This document shows positions 1 to 9,498 of a DNA stretch of 64,000 nt, one piece after another. Numbering within the stretch: the first letter of the stretch is position 1; each line of letters starts with the position of its first letter. The translations under genes and the position numbers were made by a program. The notes beneath the pieces were generated by a model that saw only the letters and a list, made by a program, of their open reading frames with translations, was not told the DNA's origin and made no database searches. Source of the stretch: Nostoc sp. 106C (GTDB taxonomy: Bacteria > Cyanobacteriota > Cyanobacteriia > Cyanobacteriales > Nostocaceae); the NCBI RefSeq assembly GCF_002154725.1, contig NZ_MTAW01000235.1, positions 62,001 to 126,000 on the forward strand, in the 5' to 3' direction.

Positions 1-21
1 CAACTTTACTGCAATATGAAC

Positions 22-684
22 TTAGACTGACTGCAAGGATTTTTTAGCTTCATTAGCGATCGCTTCTACTTCATCGTCCGCCAGAATCTCTAATACAGCT
101 TTGGCATCTGCGCCACCCAAACTGCTCAAAGCTTGTAAAACTCTATAGCGGACTTGCCAATCTGGATTGTTCGCATAGGGAGCTAACAGTGGAACTGCAT
201 CTATATCTCCCAACTCGCCAAAAGAACTAATAGCAGCAGTTTTAATTAAGTCATTTTCGGAAGCGAGTGCTTCTTTAAGTAGTTCAAAGCCTCGCGGATC
301 GCCTAACTCTCCCAAAGTGGCGATGATACTAAATTTTACCAGCCACTCAGGCGTTGTATTGTAAAGTTGCTGCAAGTCTTCAAAAGCTGCTTCTAATTTC
401 AGCGCACCTAAACAGTCTGCTGCTGCTGCTTGGACATCTGGTTCGGGGTCATTCAGCATTTCGCGCAGTAAATTCAAAGATAACTCTAAATCTTGTGCTC
501 CTAGTGTATCCATCTGACTCACTGCTGAGTAACGGACACGAGCACTGCTATCACCAACTGCACTTTGAATAAGTTCAAAGCCAATCGCTGGTTCTAGTTC
601 ACGAATTTGATTCACAGCTCGCAAGCGATCGCCTAAATCTTCAGAACTGAGCAATTGCTGAACCGACTCAGGAGTAATACTCAT
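22..684 (-). CDS. nblB: HEAT-repeat protein, NblB-like (phycobilisome degradation / bilin lyase-like)
   Basis: A 220-aa all-helical protein made of about six HEAT repeats of the PBS-lyase/EZ type (for example around residues 36-60, 70-95, 130-155 and 160-190, with recurring D-x-x-x-x-VR and LG-L/GD elements). Length and repeat type match cyanobacterial NblB, which is needed for orderly dismantling of phycobilisomes under nutrient stress and resembles CpcE/F lyase subunits. ATG start. No membrane segment or signal peptide. It lies alone, followed upstream on the same strand by a CBS protein after about 100 bp of short tandem repeats. Other HEAT-repeat bilin lyase-like proteins look similar, so the symbol is a family-level call. 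Confidence 0.7.
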   Translation of the reverse strand: MSITPESVQQLLSSEDLGDRLRAVNQIRELEPAIGFELIQSAVGDSSARVRYSAVSQMDTLGAQDLELSLNLLREMLNDPEPDVQAAAADCLGALKLEAAFEDLQQLYNTTPEWLVKFSIIATLGELGDPRGFELLKEALASENDLIKTAAISSFGELGDIDAVPLLAPYANNPDWQVRYRVLQALSSLGGADAKAVLEILADDEVEAIANEAKKSLQSV

Positions 685-704
685 TTACTTATCCTAAATT
701 TTCC

Positions 705-792
705 AAACGTTTAAAAAACAGTCAAGGGTCATTTGTCATTTGTCATTGGACATTTGACTATGGACTATTGACTGTTAACTTTTGACTAATCT
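705..792. repeat. Short tandem heptamer-like repeats (GTCATTT / GACTATT family)
   Basis: The spacer between the CBS gene and the HEAT-repeat gene consists of degenerate 7-mers such as GTCATTT repeated twice, then GACTATG/GACTATT/GACTGTT variants. This is the short tandemly repeated repetitive (STRR) type of sequence known from Nostoc/Anabaena genomes. Similar stretches occur at about 2625-2695, 19715-19790, 31125-31155, 33440-33580 and 56785-56840. Confidence 0.6.
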
Positions 793-1250
793 TGACTTGC
801 TGCCATTGCCCGAACAATGTCACCACGAGTGAGGATACCAATTACTTGACCCGCGCTGTCAACTACCGGCAGACGGTGAACGCTGCGGTCATGCATAATT
901 TTGGCTGCTTCCTTTAAAGTTTTCTCGGGGGAGATAGTAATCGGGTTCTTACTCATCACTTCCCCAACAGTTTGTCCTAAAGCTTTATGCAAGTCTCGCT
1001 CATAATCGGCAGGATTTTTTAAATAAATGACACTATCGAGAAACATGATGTATGCCGGAGGAGTTACACCTGTTTCTTGCCACATCAAGTCGGTTTCTGA
1101 GATAATGCCTACCAATTTACCAACATCATCCACTACAGGTAGCCCGCTAATACGTCGTTCTGCCAAAATTTGAATGGCTTCTTTCAGGGGTGTTTCAGAT
1201 CGAACAACAACTGGGTCACGGCTCATCACGTCGGCAACGGTTTTAGGCAT
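786..1250 (-). CDS. Tandem CBS-domain protein
   Basis: A 154-aa protein of two CBS domains (about residues 4-56 and 93-150), each with the typical D-V-M-S beginning and a GLPVVD or RLPVVD core ending in GIISETD or GILTRGD. Such stand-alone Bateman modules bind adenine nucleotides (AMP, ATP, SAM or NADH) and regulate partner enzymes; the partner is not evident here. I place the start at the ATG of MPKTVADVMS, with AAGGTG 14 nt upstream, rather than an in-frame TTG at 1274. No membrane segment. It is probably transcribed singly or with the Nudix gene upstream. Confidence 0.85.
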   Translation of the reverse strand: MPKTVADVMSRDPVVVRSETPLKEAIQILAERRISGLPVVDDVGKLVGIISETDLMWQETGVTPPAYIMFLDSVIYLKNPADYERDLHKALGQTVGEVMSKNPITISPEKTLKEAAKIMHDRSVHRLPVVDSAGQVIGILTRGDIVRAMAASQD

Positions 1251-1343
1251 TTGTTTGCTGACACCTTTTATCAACGTCTTTGGGATTATTTTAAAAAATT
1301 GCGGGTCGCAACCTGATGGAGTTAATACATCGTTACTTCCAGG

Positions 1344-1784
1344 CTACGCCAGAGAATTACTCTCCTTTAAATTTTGACTTTGCCTCAGCGCCGCGATAAT
1401 TTGCACATTTGCCTTGGGAAAAGCAAACTGTTCTAAATCTGCTAAACTTACCCAGCGAATTTCATCGCATTCCAGCGCTTGCGGTATACCTGTCAGATGA
1501 CGACAGTGATGTACGGTCAAGGTAACGCGTAACTCTGTATAAGTATGATCGATGGTAATTAGATGTTCTCCTACGGCAATTTCTATTCCCAGTTCTTCAT
1601 AAATTTCCCGTTGAATACACTCTTCAACGGTCTCACCAGGTTCGATTTTGCCGCCAGGAAATTCCCACAAACCACCCATTGCACCCCCCGCACGACGGCG
1701 ATCGATTAAAATTTGCTCCTGCTCGTTCCAAATTACGGCAACACCAATAATTTTGTGGGGTAGCAGAGAACTAGTTTCACTCAT
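1344..1784 (-). CDS. mutT: 8-oxo-dGTP diphosphatase, MutT-type Nudix hydrolase
   Basis: A 146-aa Nudix hydrolase. The full Nudix box G-x5-E-x7-RE-U-x-EE-x-G-U lies at residues 45-67 (GGKIEPGETVEE then REIYEELGI). The length and the GLWEFPGGK lead-in match MutT, which hydrolyses oxidised dGTP to the monophosphate and so prevents A:T to C:G transversions. Cytosolic. ATG start; the C-terminal tail beyond about residue 130 is not conserved-looking. It sits between the CBS gene and a DUF760 gene, all on the minus strand. Another Nudix substrate is possible, since the box alone does not fix specificity. Confidence 0.8.
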   Translation of the reverse strand: MSETSSLLPHKIIGVAVIWNEQEQILIDRRRAGGAMGGLWEFPGGKIEPGETVEECIQREIYEELGIEIAVGEHLITIDHTYTELRVTLTVHHCRHLTGIPQALECDEIRWVSLADLEQFAFPKANVQIIAALRQSQNLKESNSLA

Positions 1785-2097
1785 GATTTATGGGAAAAAG
1801 GAGTTATTATCGGCTATCTAATAATAGAACTCGGCAAGTTAACTTATCTGCCGAGTTTATATTTTATTGCTATCTAAAAATCAATTTACTAGCTGAACTA
1901 TTGTTTTTTTATGAATCCTTGATTGTCTGTATATTACCGTAAATGGCGAGTTTTTGCTTAGATGCTATCCGCAATCACAGCTTTTACTTAATTCGCTATA
2001 TTTGGGATAAGCGATCGCGAGACTATCAGGATTGCGCAGAGGAATACGATCGCTTGTGTCAGTGTGGCTGCTTCAAGACATAAAGCCAACAACATCG
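1785..2097. other. Intergenic, 313 bp, no gene seen
   Basis: Contains one strong hairpin (see 1828-1857), an AT-rich stretch and a GCGATCGC site near 2011. No reading frame with family resemblance. Confidence 0.6.
1828..1857. terminator. Hairpin downstream of the DUF760 gene
   Basis: Perfect 9-bp stem AACTCGGCA / TGCCGAGTT with a 12-nt loop, followed on the plus strand by an AT-rich tract. It lies downstream of the minus-strand gene at 2098. The U-tract on the minus strand is weak, so terminator function is inferred. Confidence 0.45.
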
Positions 2098-2442
2098 CTA
2101 CTCATTTTCGCTATCGTTGATTTCAGTGCCTTGTATGGCGAGTTCAAAGTTCATTCTCTGTTCAGCGTTACGCAGGAAGTAACCACTGATCATTGCAGAG
2201 GCCAGAAGCCGACCTAGACTTTCTCGGCTGGTAGTGATGCTAACGTCAAAGTGTTCTGAAGGTAAGTTACCCAAAAGTCCCACAATATTGCGTTCCATCA
2301 CCTGGAGAACTTCTGGAGAAGTAGGTTTAGATAGCTGGGTGACTGTTTCTGGACTCAAGGATTTAACATATTGCCAGAGTAAATCGCTAGTTTCAGACTC
2401 GCTGTTAAAAAATTCTGAGACTCGATTGGATGGGTTACTCAC
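2098..2442 (-). CDS. DUF760 family protein
   Basis: A 114-aa soluble protein recognised as DUF760, a family of cyanobacteria and plastids with no settled biochemical function. Residues 20-100 form the conserved helical core (LLWQYVKSLSPE, then VLQVMERNIVGLLGNLP, then the region SRESLGRLLASAMISGYFL). The start is GTG with GGAGAT 6 nt upstream, which decides it. The C-terminus is acidic (ending NDSENE). It stands alone between mutT and sigD. I cannot name a pathway. Confidence 0.75.
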   Translation of the reverse strand: MSNPSNRVSEFFNSESETSDLLWQYVKSLSPETVTQLSKPTSPEVLQVMERNIVGLLGNLPSEHFDVSITTSRESLGRLLASAMISGYFLRNAEQRMNFELAIQGTEINDSENE

Positions 2443-2619
2443 GTTTTATCTCCTTGACTAAGTAGTACTAGCTACAGTACTTACAACTTTTAAGAATCAA
2501 TGCCTTTGCTTGTATTGACCTTAGCTAGTTCTTGGCTGTTCCTGTCAACTAATGTAACAAGTTAGAGATCGCTAGGCAGTCGGTGTAACCGTACCAAAAG
2601 CAGCGTGTTTTCTCACCTT

Positions 2620-2693
2620 ATTAGTCAATAGTCGAGAGTCCAAAGCCAGAGAGCTTTTGGCTATTGACTCTTGACTCTTGACTGTTGACTAAC
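2620..2693. repeat. STRR-type repeats with hairpin downstream of sigD
   Basis: Heptamer-like GACTCTT / GACTGTT units. The segment can also fold, because AGTCAATAG at its left end pairs with CTATTGACT and CCAAAGC with GCTTTTGG. It lies immediately downstream of the minus-strand sigma gene, so it may act as its terminator. Confidence 0.45.
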
Positions 2694-3738
2694 TTGCCAA
2701 ATATTCATCCATCTTGGCTTTAGACTTACGCAGCTTAGTTAATGCTTCTCGTTCAATTTGTCGTACTCGTTCGCGGCTGATATTCAGAATCTCTCCAATT
2801 CTTGCCAATGTAAGAGCCTGTCCATCCATTAACCCGAAGCGGAGTGTGATCACTTCTTTCTGTTGGGGAGTCAGATCCCCCATTATGCGCTCCAAGTCAT
2901 TAGATAAGGAAGATTGCATGACAAACTCTTCTGGAGAAGCACCCGGATCTTCCAACATTTCGCCGAGTTCTGTATCGTAGTTGTCTCCCAACCGCAAATC
3001 TAGAGATAGGGGTAGACGTGCTTTTTCGAGATACTCTCGCACCTGTTTGGGCGTCAATTCTAATTCTTGAGCTAGTTCGGAGGCTGAAGGGGCACGTCCC
3101 AGTTTTTGCGATAATTGTCGCTGTGCTTTTTTAATCTTATTTAGTTTTTCAGTGATGTGGATCGGTAAGCGAATCGTACGAGCTTTTTCTGCGATCGCTC
3201 GAGTGATTGCTTGCCGAATCCACCAATAGGCATAAGTTGAAAATCTATAGCCTTTTGTGGGGTCAAACTTTTCTACACCCCGCTGCATACCGATGCTACC
3301 TTCTTGGATTAAGTCTAGTAAATCGACATTGCGTTTAATATACTTTTTGGCAACAGATACTACCAGTCGCAAATTGGCCTCTACCATCTTGCGCTTGGCA
3401 TATTCACCTTCAGCGATCGCTTCGTTCAACTGAGCCAAGTCTAGCTGGGTTGCTTTGGCCCACTCTTCTAAGGTTGGTTGACGGCCTAGCTGGGTGGCAA
3501 GCTCCTCCCTCAATTCATGCAAAGCAGTTGAACGCTGCACCTGTTTGCCATAAAAAATCTCTTCCTCGTGGGTTAAGAGTGGCACACGGCCAATCTCACG
3601 CAGGTAAGTCCGCACGAGGTCCGTGGCTGTCTGAGCGGTCTTCATGGCGCTACTCATTGGTAATGTTGGACTTGACAGTAGGGTCATTAACTGATAGATG
3701 CTTTGCCAGGGTGATACCCAGTCTAAAGGGGAACCCAT
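2689..3738 (-). CDS. sigD: Group 2 RNA polymerase sigma factor, SigD type
   Basis: A 349-aa sigma-70 family protein lacking region 1.1, as in group 2 (non-essential) sigmas. Region 1.2 begins at [17 protein letters not shown] (about residue 40). Region 2 holds the core-binding and -10 motifs ([34 protein letters not shown]). Region 3 follows ([12 protein letters not shown]), and region 4 ends with the -35-binding helix ([18 protein letters not shown]). Adjacency to carB and dps matches my recollection of sigD in Anabaena PCC 7120 (alr3810 next to carB and a dps gene), which is the main reason for calling SigD rather than SigB/C/E. ATG at 3738 is used; an inner ATG at 3654 is possible, since neither has a clear Shine-Dalgarno. 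Confidence 0.8.
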   Translation of the reverse strand: MGSPLDWVSPWQSIYQLMTLLSSPTLPMSSAMKTAQTATDLVRTYLREIGRVPLLTHEEEIFYGKQVQRSTALHELREELATQLGRQPTLEEWAKATQLDLAQLNEAIAEGEYAKRKMVEANLRLVVSVAKKYIKRNVDLLDLIQEGSIGMQRGVEKFDPTKGYRFSTYAYWWIRQAITRAIAEKARTIRLPIHITEKLNKIKKAQRQLSQKLGRAPSASELAQELELTPKQVREYLEKARLPLSLDLRLGDNYDTELGEMLEDPGASPEEFVMQSSLSNDLERIMGDLTPQQKEVITLRFGLMDGQALTLARIGEILNISRERVRQIEREALTKLRKSKAKMDEYLAS

Positions 3739-4302
3739 GCTATGGTTGGCGATTTATGTGCCCGAGAAACTCGGCTGCTCATATTAATCTAGTTAGGTTC
3801 TTAACTGCTCTAGACGTTACAGTTATTTACCCGGTTTCACAAGTATCTAGAGTTAGATAAAAGGTTGTAAGTTGAACATTTTCTGGATTATTTCATCATT
3901 AATAATTGTAACATTTATGAGAATAGTTTGGACATTTAGCAGCCTGAAATTTAAAAGCTGATTGAGTTTGGGTAACGCAATCATATCGCTAAATACCTTT
4001 AGCAACTAAATAATAATCTCTCTGTAAGCAGCAATAACTTACTCATATTTCTTAAAATAACTCAATGATAAGTATAAGTAATCGTCTATAACAATTGCTT
4101 AATTTTTGCTGTACTCATAAGCGAGATTTTATATCGTGAGCCATAAGGAGCTAGGGCGGGAAGGGGACAAGGCAGACAAGGAAAAATGCATCCTTGTCTG
4201 TTCCCTAACTTTTACCCTTTCTGTTGCTCTGATAAAAGTACCTTTTGCCAGAGATCTCAGGCTAAGGGCACAAAGATCAGACTTTATTCCTTCTGCCTAC
4301 CC
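3739..4302. other. Intergenic upstream of sigD, no gene seen
   Basis: About 560 bp, AT-rich in 3850-4130. It contains a GA-rich repeat stretch near 4150-4190 (GGGGACAAGG and GACAAGGAA units) similar to that at the 3' end of trmD. It should carry the sigD promoter, but I could not assign -35/-10 boxes with confidence. Confidence 0.5.
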
Positions 4303-4338
4303 GAAGTTCCGAGCGGAGGCTTCCTCCACTCGGACTTC
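4303..4338. repeat. Palindromic repeat, long hairpin downstream of carB
   Basis: Near-perfect hairpin: GAAGT-CCGAG-GGAGG pairs with CCTCC-CTCGG-ACTTC around a CTT loop, with single-base bulges. It lies 16 bp beyond the carB stop and could terminate carB. A diverged relative with the same architecture sits at 33493-33530, so this looks like a dispersed palindromic repeat family rather than a private terminator. Confidence 0.6.
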
Positions 4339-4353
4339 TCTGTGCCTTCTGCC

Positions 4354-7300
4354 CTAATTCAACATGCAGTAATCTTGGATAACTTTTACGTCCAAAGTCG
4401 TAGTTTGCAGAGAATGAATAGCAGCAACAGTGGCTTTTGCTCCCGCGATTGTAGTAATGATGGGAATTTTATAGGACAAGGCTGTGCGGCGAATTAATCT
4501 AGCATCAGTCTGAGCTTCTTCTCCCGAAGGGGTGTTGATAATGAGTTGGATTTTCTGATTTTTGATGGCATCTAAGACGTGGGGACGACCTTCGTGGAGT
4601 TTCAGCACTAACTCAACATCTAAGCCATGTTCTTGCAGTACTTTACGCGTGCCAAATGTAGCCATCACCGTAAAGCCTAGATCCATAAATTCCTTGACGA
4701 CGTTAACCGCAGGTGCTTTGTCGCGATCGCTCATGGACACAAAAACGGTTCCCGACAAAGGTAAGCGTTCACCAGCACCGATTTCTGCCTTGGCATAGGC
4801 GCGGCCAAAGTCGCTGTCAATTCCCATGACTTCACCAGTAGAGCGCATTTCTGGGCCCAATATCGTATCAGTACCGGGGAATTTATTAAATGGCAATACT
4901 GCTTCTTTAACAGCAATGTGAGAGGGGATGACTTCTTTGGTGAAGCCTAGCTCCTCTAAGGTTTTGCCTGACATAATCAAGGATGCGAGTTTTGCCAATT
5001 GCACACCAGTTGCTTTAGATACAAAGGGCACAGTCCGAGAGGCGCGGGGGTTAGCTTCTAAGATGTAAATTTGCGGAGAATAGCTACTAGCACCCACAAC
5101 AGCAAACTGAATATTCATCAGCCCGACAACTGAAAGCGCCTGTGCTAGCTGCACCGTCCATGTGCGAATTTGATTGAGTACTGCTGGCGGTAGCGAGATG
5201 GAAGGTAAAGTACAAGCTGAGTCTCCAGAGTGAATCCCAGCTTGTTCGATGTGTTCCATAATACCGCCGATTACTACCCGCCCAGTGTGGTCTGCGATCG
5301 CATCAACATCGACTTCGATGGCATTTTCCAAAAACTTATCAATTAAAATTGGCTGATCCGGTTCTACCTGTACGGCAAAGGTCATGTAGCGTTCCAATTC
5401 CGCATCGGAATAGACGATTTCCATCGCCCTTCCTCCCAATACATAGCTAGGACGTACTACCACTGGATAACCAATGCGTTTGGCGACAATTAGCGCGTCT
5501 TCATAACTGCGGGCAATTCCATTAGGTGGTTGAGCAATATTCAACTGGTTGAGGATCTTTTCAAACCGTTCCCGGTTTTCTGCCATATCTATAGAATCTG
5601 GGGATGTACCCCAAATTTTCGTGTTGGGTACGGTGTCGAGTGCTTGCTGGAGAGGAACAGCTAACTTCAATGGTGTTTGTCCACCAAATTGCACAATGAT
5701 GCCAACTGGGTTCTCAGCTTCGATGATATTGAGTACATCTTCTTTGGTTAATGGCTCAAAGTAGAGGCGATCGCTGGTGTCATAGTCTGTAGAAACCGTC
5801 TCTGGGTTAGAGTTGACCATAATTGTCTCATAGCCTGCACTTTTGAGAGCATAGGCAGCGTGACAACAGCAATAATCAAACTCAATTCCTTGTCCGATGC
5901 GGTTGGGACCACCACCCAAAATCATCACTTTTGGTTTGGTTGTCGGTAAAACCTCTGTTTCTTGTTCGTAGGTGGAATAGTAGTAAGGAGTAAACGCCTC
6001 AAACTCGGCAGCACAGGTGTCCACAGTTTTGTAAACTGGGATAACTCCTAAGTGTTTGCGGTATTCTCGAACTTCGTCTTCGGTGGTTTTGGTGGCAAAG
6101 GCAATTTGGCGATCGCTAAATCCATCTCGTTTAACTTCATACATTTGAGCTTTTGTCAACTGCTTTAAAGGAGTCCGTTTGAGGAATTTCTCGACTTCCA
6201 GCAGTTGTTGCAATTTCTCGAGGAACCAAGGGTCAATGCCTGTAAGTTCGTAGATTTCTTCAATAGTTAGTCCTGATTGCAAAGCATGACGCACAGCAAA
6301 AATGCGATCGGGATTGGGCGTCCGCAATTGGGCACGAATTTGTTCACCGCTAGGTAATTTCTCGGCTTTGTCACAACCCCAGCCAGCGCGTCCAGTTTCC
6401 AAAGAACGCAGTGCTTTTTGGAAGGATTCGTTGAATGTCCTGCCAATTGACATTGCTTCTCCAACAGATTTCATTTGGGTTGTCAAAACTGGTTCGGAAC
6501 CAGGAAACTTTTCAAAAGCAAAGCGGGGAACTTTGGTAACTACGTAGTCAATTGTCGGTTCAAAGGATGCTGGAGTTTTCTTGGTGATGTCGTTTTTAAT
6601 TTCATCCAAGGTATAGCCAACAGCTAGCTTGGCCGCCATCTTGGCGATGGGGAACCCAGTGGCTTTGGAAGCCAAGGCAGAACTACGGGAGACACGGGGG
6701 TTCATTTCAATCACAACCACATCCCCAGTTACCGGATTAACCGCAAACTGAATGTTGGAACCACCAGTTTCCACACCTATCTCACGGATGATTTTAATTG
6801 CCATATCCCGCAGCCGTTGATATTCTTTATCGGTGAGGGTTTGGGCAGGAGCAACGGTAATTGAGTCTCCGGTATGGATGCCCATTGGGTCGAGATTTTC
6901 GATAGAACAGATAATGACGACGTTATCTGCTAGGTCACGCATTACTTCTAATTCGTACTCTTTCCAGCCGAGTAGGGACTGGTCGATGAGAATTTGCGAA
7001 ACTGGGCTAGCATCGATACCCACCTGTGCCATTTCTTCAAATTCTTCTTGGTTGTACGCAATACCGCCACCCGTACCACCCATAGTGAAAGCAGGACGAA
7101 TAATTAGGGGATAGGTGCCGATTTGGCGGGCGATCGCTCTAGATTCTTCTAAAGATGAGGCTGTGCCACTAGGGCACACACTCACCCCAATCTTGGCCAT
7201 TGCATCGTTGAAGAGTTTTCTATCTTCAGCTTTTTCAATAGCTGGGAGTTTAGCGCCAATTAACTCAACGTTATACCGCTCTAAAACACCATTTTTCGCT

Positions 7301-7605
7301 AGAGCAACAGCAATATTGAGGGCAGTTTGTCCACCCATTGTTGGCAGTAAGGCATCGGGACGTTCTTTGGCAATGACTTTTGCGACCAATTCCGGTGTTA
7401 GCGGCTCAATATAAGTGCGATCGGCTGTCTCTGGGTCGGTCATGATGGTTGCTGGGTTGGAGTTGACCAGCACCACTTCATAGCCTTCTTCCCGTAAAGC
7501 TTTACAGGCTTGAGTGCCAGAGTAGTCAAACTCACAGGCTTGTCCAATTACAATTGGGCCAGAGCCTAACAGCAGTATCTTCCGGAGGTCTTGACGGCGG
7601 GGCAT
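4354..7605 (-). CDS. carB: Carbamoyl-phosphate synthase large subunit
   Basis: A 1083-aa CarB, close to the 1073 aa of E. coli. Two homologous ATP-grasp synthetase halves are visible: the N-half with [17 protein letters not shown] and [12 protein letters not shown], the C-half with [17 protein letters not shown] and [16 protein letters not shown]. Both are followed by the allosteric MGS-like domain (from about residue 940, [13 protein letters not shown]). With the small subunit CarA, elsewhere in the genome, it makes carbamoyl phosphate from glutamine, bicarbonate and 2 ATP for arginine and pyrimidines. ATG start. Complete, with no frame damage. The neighbours sigD and dps form a conserved gene neighbourhood rather than an obvious operon (over 500 bp gaps). 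Confidence 0.97.
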   Translation of the reverse strand: MPRRQDLRKILLLGSGPIVIGQACEFDYSGTQACKALREEGYEVVLVNSNPATIMTDPETADRTYIEPLTPELVAKVIAKERPDALLPTMGGQTALNIAVALAKNGVLERYNVELIGAKLPAIEKAEDRKLFNDAMAKIGVSVCPSGTASSLEESRAIARQIGTYPLIIRPAFTMGGTGGGIAYNQEEFEEMAQVGIDASPVSQILIDQSLLGWKEYELEVMRDLADNVVIICSIENLDPMGIHTGDSITVAPAQTLTDKEYQRLRDMAIKIIREIGVETGGSNIQFAVNPVTGDVVVIEMNPRVSRSSALASKATGFPIAKMAAKLAVGYTLDEIKNDITKKTPASFEPTIDYVVTKVPRFAFEKFPGSEPVLTTQMKSVGEAMSIGRTFNESFQKALRSLETGRAGWGCDKAEKLPSGEQIRAQLRTPNPDRIFAVRHALQSGLTIEEIYELTGIDPWFLEKLQQLLEVEKFLKRTPLKQLTKAQMYEVKRDGFSDRQIAFATKTTEDEVREYRKHLGVIPVYKTVDTCAAEFEAFTPYYYSTYEQETEVLPTTKPKVMILGGGPNRIGQGIEFDYCCCHAAYALKSAGYETIMVNSNPETVSTDYDTSDRLYFEPLTKEDVLNIIEAENPVGIIVQFGGQTPLKLAVPLQQALDTVPNTKIWGTSPDSIDMAENRERFEKILNQLNIAQPPNGIARSYEDALIVAKRIGYPVVVRPSYVLGGRAMEIVYSDAELERYMTFAVQVEPDQPILIDKFLENAIEVDVDAIADHTGRVVIGGIMEHIEQAGIHSGDSACTLPSISLPPAVLNQIRTWTVQLAQALSVVGLMNIQFAVVGASSYSPQIYILEANPRASRTVPFVSKATGVQLAKLASLIMSGKTLEELGFTKEVIPSHIAVKEAVLPFNKFPGTDTILGPEMRSTGEVMGIDSDFGRAYAKAEIGAGERLPLSGTVFVSMSDRDKAPAVNVVKEFMDLGFTVMATFGTRKVLQEHGLDVELVLKLHEGRPHVLDAIKNQKIQLIINTPSGEEAQTDARLIRRTALSYKIPIITTIAGAKATVAAIHSLQTTTLDVKVIQDYCMLN

Positions 7606-8005
7606 AGTCTTTGGGATGGAGTAAGAGAATACAAATCCTGATTATTTTAAGATTCTTTCTCCCTGGTCACGCTGTTTATTATCAAGTTTTCTAGGTTTGA
7701 TGACAGGGATGGGGGATGAGAAACTGGAGCGATCAAAGAATGATTGTTTATTTCACTTTGCTAGTCTCCAATTTTTTGTGTGTCGAAATTCTATGTAATT
7801 CTCTTCAGGAAATTACATATAACTTGCAAATATTTTTTATTTGTGCTGATATTTTTTGGCAGAAGCTTGTGAGTTTTTTACATAATCGATACCTGATAAC
7901 TAAGTTGATAACTGTAACATTTGATAAAAATAATTCTTAACTAGCTTATTATTAATAATTGCTAATATTATATCTTGTGTTAATTTATATACTCAATTAA
8001 AAATT
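7606..8005. other. Intergenic between dps and carB, no gene seen
   Basis: Very AT-rich. A hydrophobic open frame on the plus strand here has no ribosome-binding site or recognisable family and is judged spurious. It should contain the carB promoter. Confidence 0.5.
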
Positions 8006-8033
8006 GCAGAGATGTAGTTATACTACTCTCTGC
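8006..8033 (-). terminator. Terminator of dps
   Basis: Stem GCAGAGA(T)GTAG / CTACTCTCTGC with a 5-nt loop TTATA and one bulged T. On the minus strand it is followed by an AATTTTTAA tract; on the plus strand a T-rich run also follows after a short spacer, so it could act in both directions. Confidence 0.7.
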
Positions 8034-8111
8034 TACATTTTATATTTTTTTAAGACTGATTTCTGCCTAGATTTTATTCAGTCAAGAGCGACTTATCTAA
8101 ATTATAAGGGT

Positions 8112-8666
8112 TTAGTTTTGAGCAGGCTGTACAAAACCCAAAGTTAAGCTGTCTTTAGCAAGGAAGTGAGATAAATGATAAGCGCGCTCTTCAGTTTTCA
8201 ACAGAATTTTCTCGTAGAGATAGCGTGTACCGCGGTCTCCTAAACTCTCTGCCTGAGCAGCTTGGCGACGAATTAAGCCAATGATAGCTTGCTCTGCTGC
8301 TAAGTCATTTTCTACCATCTGGCGGGAAGAATATACGCCATCTGGCTCTTGGGCAAAACAGGTTAGTTCGGCCAACTTGCTGAAGGTAGCTACTGGCACG
8401 CCACCCAGCCCATCCAAGCGCTCTCCAATTTCATGAATATGCTCTTGGATTTCTTTGTAGCTTTCATTAAAAAACTCATGCAATGAGTAAAATTCTGCAC
8501 CTTCAACTACAAAATGATGTTTTTGGTACTGCAAGGAAAGCGCTTGAAAACTAGCTAAGACAACGTTAAATCCTTCAGTAACTGGTGCGGTTACACTGTG
8601 ATCTAATAATACAGGATTGTCATATACATGACCAAAATTGCGTAACACAGTTGTGGTTTCTGACAT
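8112..8666 (-). CDS. dps: Dps-family mini-ferritin with His-type ferroxidase site
   Basis: A 184-aa Dps/ferritin-like protein. The ferroxidase region is recognisable at residues 50-90: H51, H63 and E82 align with E. coli Dps H51, H63 and E82, but the canonical Asp78 is His78 and Asp67 is Asn67. A His-type centre of this kind has been described for Nostoc punctiforme Dps4, reported to favour O2 over H2O2 as oxidant. Strong ribosome site GAGGAGAAC just before the ATG, so good expression is likely. Cytosolic dodecamer by family. Its neighbour carB is shared with a dps gene in Anabaena. Role inferred: iron oxidation/storage and protection from oxidative damage. Confidence 0.9.
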   Translation of the reverse strand: MSETTTVLRNFGHVYDNPVLLDHSVTAPVTEGFNVVLASFQALSLQYQKHHFVVEGAEFYSLHEFFNESYKEIQEHIHEIGERLDGLGGVPVATFSKLAELTCFAQEPDGVYSSRQMVENDLAAEQAIIGLIRRQAAQAESLGDRGTRYLYEKILLKTEERAYHLSHFLAKDSLTLGFVQPAQN

Positions 8667-9198
8667 TGTTCTCCTCGCTTTTTCTCAGTTAGGGTTTTTA
8701 ACTTCTGAGTCTCTACATATTAACATTCTAAAAATTAAAAGCAATTCCAATTAAATTCACATACTTTTAATTTTTTTGCTATTAAAAATCTTCACTTTAC
8801 AAGGTTGCGTGCCCGTAATGTACTGCTTATCAATCTTCTTGCTGTTGCTATTTTCCCAAACCAGACGCGGGGACGTGGAGAGCCAACCCAGGCGGCTGCT
8901 TTCGGTGTTAGCGATCGCGTTTTCGCAATTTCTGGCGCGCATGACAGCTTTACCAAAAGTAGGGTGACACAAAGAAATTATGAGGTCAAATTTCTACCTA
9001 CGTCCCTCCTCTTGCCACCTAGTCCTTTTGTTAATGGAAGATAATGCCAAATATTTGAGATTTTTATGCAAAATAAATGAGAATTGTTTGCACTTAGGTT
9101 ATGCTGGTTTAAGAAGCTAAACTCCCAAAAATGGGAGACGGCAAGTACTAAAAGCGCGGTAGTTACTGCAAGTTTGTTGCACTTTGAGGGTACATCTC
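8667..9198. other. Divergent intergenic region dps / small Cys-rich gene
   Basis: About 530 bp. AT-rich near dps (8690-8790), then a GC-richer patch at about 8860-8945 that contains a GCGATCGC site and has no convincing frame. Both flanking genes must have their promoters here. No NtcA-type GTA-N8-TAC site was found by eye. Confidence 0.45.
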
Positions 9199-9450
9199 TT
9201 GAAACCGTTTAGTTCAGAAGTAGAAAGCAAGCACATTTTAGAGGTGAATTGGGCAGATCGCTGGCAAGTCTATCAACGCTTGCAGGAGCTAGAGATTCCC
9301 TGTTGTTGCGAGTCTAACCAGCCATTGACAGTTGAAATTGGCAATCCCATCGCAGCTATTCAACTTTGGAGTTTGATGCGGCAATTCACACTTCCCCGCC
9401 AAGACCTAATTTGGAGTCTTGAAAAATGCTGGCAAAGTCGCTATCGCTAA
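9199..9450 (+). CDS. Small conserved cyanobacterial protein (possibly Asr1405/Asl0597-like)
   Basis: An 83-aa soluble protein starting at TTG 9199 (a further TTG at 9184 would add five residues). It has the pattern WADRWQVYQRLQELEIPC followed by a Cys-Cys-Cys run and NQPLTVEIGNP, AAIQLWSLMRQF and a basic Trp-containing tail. From memory this resembles the cyanobacterial Asr1405/Asl0597 group of small proteins, whose function I cannot state. It lies 48 bp upstream of a ferredoxin-fold gene on the same strand, so the two are probably co-transcribed. The start remains uncertain because neither TTG has a good Shine-Dalgarno. Confidence 0.6.
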   Translation: MKPFSSEVESKHILEVNWADRWQVYQRLQELEIPCCCESNQPLTVEIGNPIAAIQLWSLMRQFTLPRQDLIWSLEKCWQSRYR

Positions 9451-9498
9451 GGCTGTCTCGCTTAATAATGTGTCCCAATAAACATATAGGTGAAAAAA

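Noticed and set aside
354-572. Plus-strand frame opposite the HEAT-repeat gene
   Set aside because: Shadow of a conserved coding region; no ribosome site or family resemblance.
7716-7940. Hydrophobic plus-strand frame between carB and dps
   Set aside because: AT-rich, no Shine-Dalgarno, no recognisable family; hydrophobicity comes from T-rich codons.
8776-9044. Three short frames in the dps upstream region
   Set aside because: Mutually overlapping on both strands, no ribosome sites, low-quality composition.
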